Shown here: piece by piece, positions 6,437 to 7,784 of the stretch
Position numbering within the stretch: position 1 is the stretch's first letter
Layout: every line of letters begins with the position of its first letter
DNA from: Chloroflexota bacterium
GTDB lineage: Bacteria > Chloroflexota > Dehalococcoidia > Plut-88900
Direction: 5' to 3'
NCBI GenBank assembly: GCA_022566235.1
Contig: JADFJI010000091.1
Location: 1-7,784, forward strand
Length of the DNA: 7,784 nucleotides
The notes under the pieces: generated by a model
Seen by the model: only the letters and a program-made list of their open reading frames with translations
Database searches by the model: none
What the model was told of the DNA's origin: nothing
Made by a program: the position numbers and the translations under genes

Positions 6437-6445
6437 AGTATACCA
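6437..6445 (-). promoter_or_regulatory. Probable extended -10 promoter of the NYN gene
   Basis: On the minus strand TGG-TATACT gives a good -10 hexamer with the TGn extension. Transcription would start near 6430, leaving a leader of about 44 bases before the ATG at 6386. No well-spaced -35 hexamer is seen; the nearest candidate, TCGACA, is 20 bases upstream, but extended -10 promoters can work without one. The call rests on motif match and position in the divergent gap. Confidence 0.5.
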
Positions 6446-6484
6446 TGCAGTGCTCAGGGGGCTGTCGAGATCTCCCTATTACCG

Positions 6485-6514
6485 TTGTACGGCTATCTGT
6501 GCGCTTGATATAAT
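6485..6514 (+). promoter_or_regulatory. Probable proB promoter with consensus extended -10
   Basis: A perfect TATAAT (6509-6514) is preceded by TGA, giving an extended -10, and a partial -35 (TTGTAC, 6485-6490) lies 18 bases upstream. Transcription would start near 6521. That is only about 9 bases before the first possible ATG of proB at 6530, but leaves a normal leader for the ATG at 6563. It faces away from the NYN promoter within the same 143-base gap. Confidence 0.65.
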
Positions 6515-6544
6515 GATCTACGCTTTTTCATGTGTTGCGTCCCA

Positions 6545-6550
6545 GAGGGG
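6545..6550 (+). promoter_or_regulatory. Ribosome site supporting the inner proB start
   Basis: GAGGGG lies 12 bases before the ATG at 6563, a slightly long but usable spacing. The outer in-frame ATG at 6530 has no such site. Together with the predicted transcript start near 6521, this favours translation from 6563. Confidence 0.55.
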
Positions 6551-6562
6551 ACAAGCCACTCC

Positions 6563-7744
6563 ATGACCAGATCAGCCGACATCCGCGCCACCCATGCCAC
6601 CCCCGGCCCCGGTGAGAAGGCCCCGGGCAAGGCGGTCTACCATCGCATCGTGGTAAAGCTTGGCAGCAACCTGCTGACCGGAGGGGGCCAGGGCCTGAAT
6701 ATGGAGGGCATGGCCTCCCTGGTGGGACAGGTGGCCCGGCTGCACCAGATGGGCGTCGAGGTGCTGGTGGTCACGTCGGGGGCCATCGCCTCGGGCCGGG
6801 CCCTCCTGGACCGTATACCCGACCATCGGGGGGTGCCCCTGCGCCAGGTCCTGGCCTCGGTGGGGCAGGGCAGGCTGATGCAGGCCTACGACAACCTCTT
6901 CGGCGAGTACGGCATAACGGTGGCCCAGGCCCTGGTTTCCCGGGGCGACCTCTCCGACAGGCTGGGCTATCTGAACGTGCGCAACACCCTCAACACCCTG
7001 CTGGACCTGAGGGTGGTGCCCATAATAAACGAGAACGACGTGGTGGCGGTGGAGGAGATCCGGGAGACCCGCTTCGGCGATAACGACAACCTTTCGGCCA
7101 TGGTGGCCAACCTGGTGGACGCTGACCTGCTGATGCTACTAACCGACACCGCCGGCCTCTACACTGCCGACCCCCACCAGGCCCCGGATGCCACTTTCAT
7201 ATCCCTGGTGGAGGAGATCGACGGGGAGATCGAGGCCCTGGCGGGAGGTACCGGCAACCCCCAGGGAGTCGGGGGCATGGTCACCAAAGTGCAGGCGGCC
7301 CGCCTGGCCACGGCGTCGGGGGTGGAGGTGGTCATCGCCGACGGGCGGGAGGAGGATGTGGTCCTTCGACTGGCCCGGGGCGAGTCCCTGGGGACCCATT
7401 TCCCCGCCTCGACCACCAAGATGGAGAGCCGGAAGCGGTGGATGCTCAGCGGCCTCAACTCCCGGGGCGCCCTTCGGGTGGACCTGGGCGCCGCCAGGGC
7501 CCTGAGGAAGGGGGGCAAGAGCCTCCTGCCCGCGGGGGTGGTGGCGGTGGAGGGTGACTTCAGACGGGGCGACGTGGTGAGCATACTGGACGGGGATGGC
7601 AACCGCATCGGCTGCGGGCTGGTCAACTACGATGCCGGCGAGGCGGCGAAAATCAAGGGGGCCCAGTCCCGGGACATCCAGGGGCTCCTGGGCCACGAGT
7701 ACGGGGAAGAGGTGGTGCACCGGAGTAACCTGGTGCTGCTATAA
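6563..7744 (+). CDS. proB: Glutamate 5-kinase with C-terminal PUA domain
   Basis: ProB phosphorylates L-glutamate with ATP to glutamate 5-phosphate, the first and usually proline-inhibited step of proline synthesis in the cytosol. From 6563 it has 393 residues; an outer ATG at 6530 would give 404. Numbering from 6563, the amino-acid-kinase domain covers about 27-275: VVKLGSNLL (30-38), TSGAIASGR (71-79), PIINENDVV (153-161), RFGDNDNLSA (170-179), LLTDTAGLYTADP (192-204) and the GGMVTK loop (237-242). The PUA domain (about 290-385) includes SRGALRVDLGAARAL (300-314) and GVVAVEGDF (325-333). All nucleotide- and substrate-binding motifs are present. The first ~26 residues are a poorly conserved Pro/Ala-rich extension absent from E. 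coli ProB. The 6563 start is preferred because of its GAGGGG site and the promoter position. The next gene is outside the window, so a proBA operon cannot be tested. Confidence 0.97.
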   Translation: MTRSADIRATHATPGPGEKAPGKAVYHRIVVKLGSNLLTGGGQGLNMEGMASLVGQVARLHQMGVEVLVVTSGAIASGRALLDRIPDHRGVPLRQVLASVGQGRLMQAYDNLFGEYGITVAQALVSRGDLSDRLGYLNVRNTLNTLLDLRVVPIINENDVVAVEEIRETRFGDNDNLSAMVANLVDADLLMLLTDTAGLYTADPHQAPDATFISLVEEIDGEIEALAGGTGNPQGVGGMVTKVQAARLATASGVEVVIADGREEDVVLRLARGESLGTHFPASTTKMESRKRWMLSGLNSRGALRVDLGAARALRKGGKSLLPAGVVAVEGDFRRGDVVSILDGDGNRIGCGLVNYDAGEAAKIKGAQSRDIQGLLGHEYGEEVVHRSNLVLL

Positions 7745-7766
7745 AGACTATTTGTCACCCCGAGTC

Positions 7767-7783
7767 CCCCGATGAAATCGGGG
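7767..7783. repeat. Hairpin at window edge, possible terminator or start of a REP-like repeat
   Basis: CCCCGAT (7767-7773) and ATCGGGG (7777-7783) form a perfect 7-bp stem with a GAA loop, 22 bases after the proB stop. The preceding bases (TTTGTCACCCCGAG) resemble the opening of dispersed intergenic repeats I recall from some Chloroflexota genomes; this is memory, not a search. The window ends one base after the stem, so any T-tract or second repeat arm cannot be seen. Confidence 0.6.
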
Positions 7784-7784
7784 A

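Noticed and set aside
7139..7720. Long minus-strand open frame opposite proB (193 codons)
   Set aside because: It lies opposite intact proB, has a low-complexity His/Pro/Gly composition, and shows no motif or ribosome site.

Overview
The window holds two blocks of DNA that differ in composition and meet near position 3,190-3,240. The left block (1 to about 3,200) is AT-rich: the line starting at 2041 is 22/60 G+C. All its genes lie on the minus strand in one tight series: the 3' end of an unrecognised gene, an unusual bL25-type protein, peptidyl-tRNA hydrolase (pth) and a membrane-bound cation-pumping pyrophosphatase (hppA). hppA runs off the left edge. The right block (about 3,200 to 7,784) is mostly very GC-rich: the line starting at 4141 is 43/60 G+C. 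It carries a DUF2851-family gene (+), tsaD (-), a NYN/LabA-like putative RNase gene (-) and proB (+). The right edge has a hairpin that looks like the start of an intergenic repeat or a terminator.

The sequence is bacterial: Shine-Dalgarno sites, operon-like spacing, bacterial Pth, bL25 and ProB with a PUA domain. A GC-rich Chloroflexota-like (Dehalococcoidia-like) source for the right block is a low-confidence impression from the gene set and the terminal repeat. No rRNA or tRNA gene is visible to test it. The left block may come from another organism or another compositional domain of the same genome.

Functionally these are mainly housekeeping genes. Pth recycles peptidyl-tRNA. TsaD is the catalytic subunit for t6A37 tRNA modification. 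HppA couples pyrophosphate hydrolysis to ion pumping. ProB commits glutamate to proline synthesis. The less ordinary items are the bL25-like protein, whose RNA-binding N-domain is replaced by one membrane helix; the NYN protein in a local GC dip; and the DUF2851 protein of unknown role.

The most important caution is the junction near 3,200. Two divergent genes both lack their 5' ends there, exactly where composition changes, so it is either a recombination scar or an assembly chimera. I found no convincing new multi-gene system. The strongest leads are the membrane-anchored bL25 C-domain, the Asn-to-His change in Pth, the cation specificity of HppA, and the hairpin upstream of tsaD. No CRISPR array, insertion sequence, origin or riboswitch is supported, and no gene-free stretch exceeds 300 bases.
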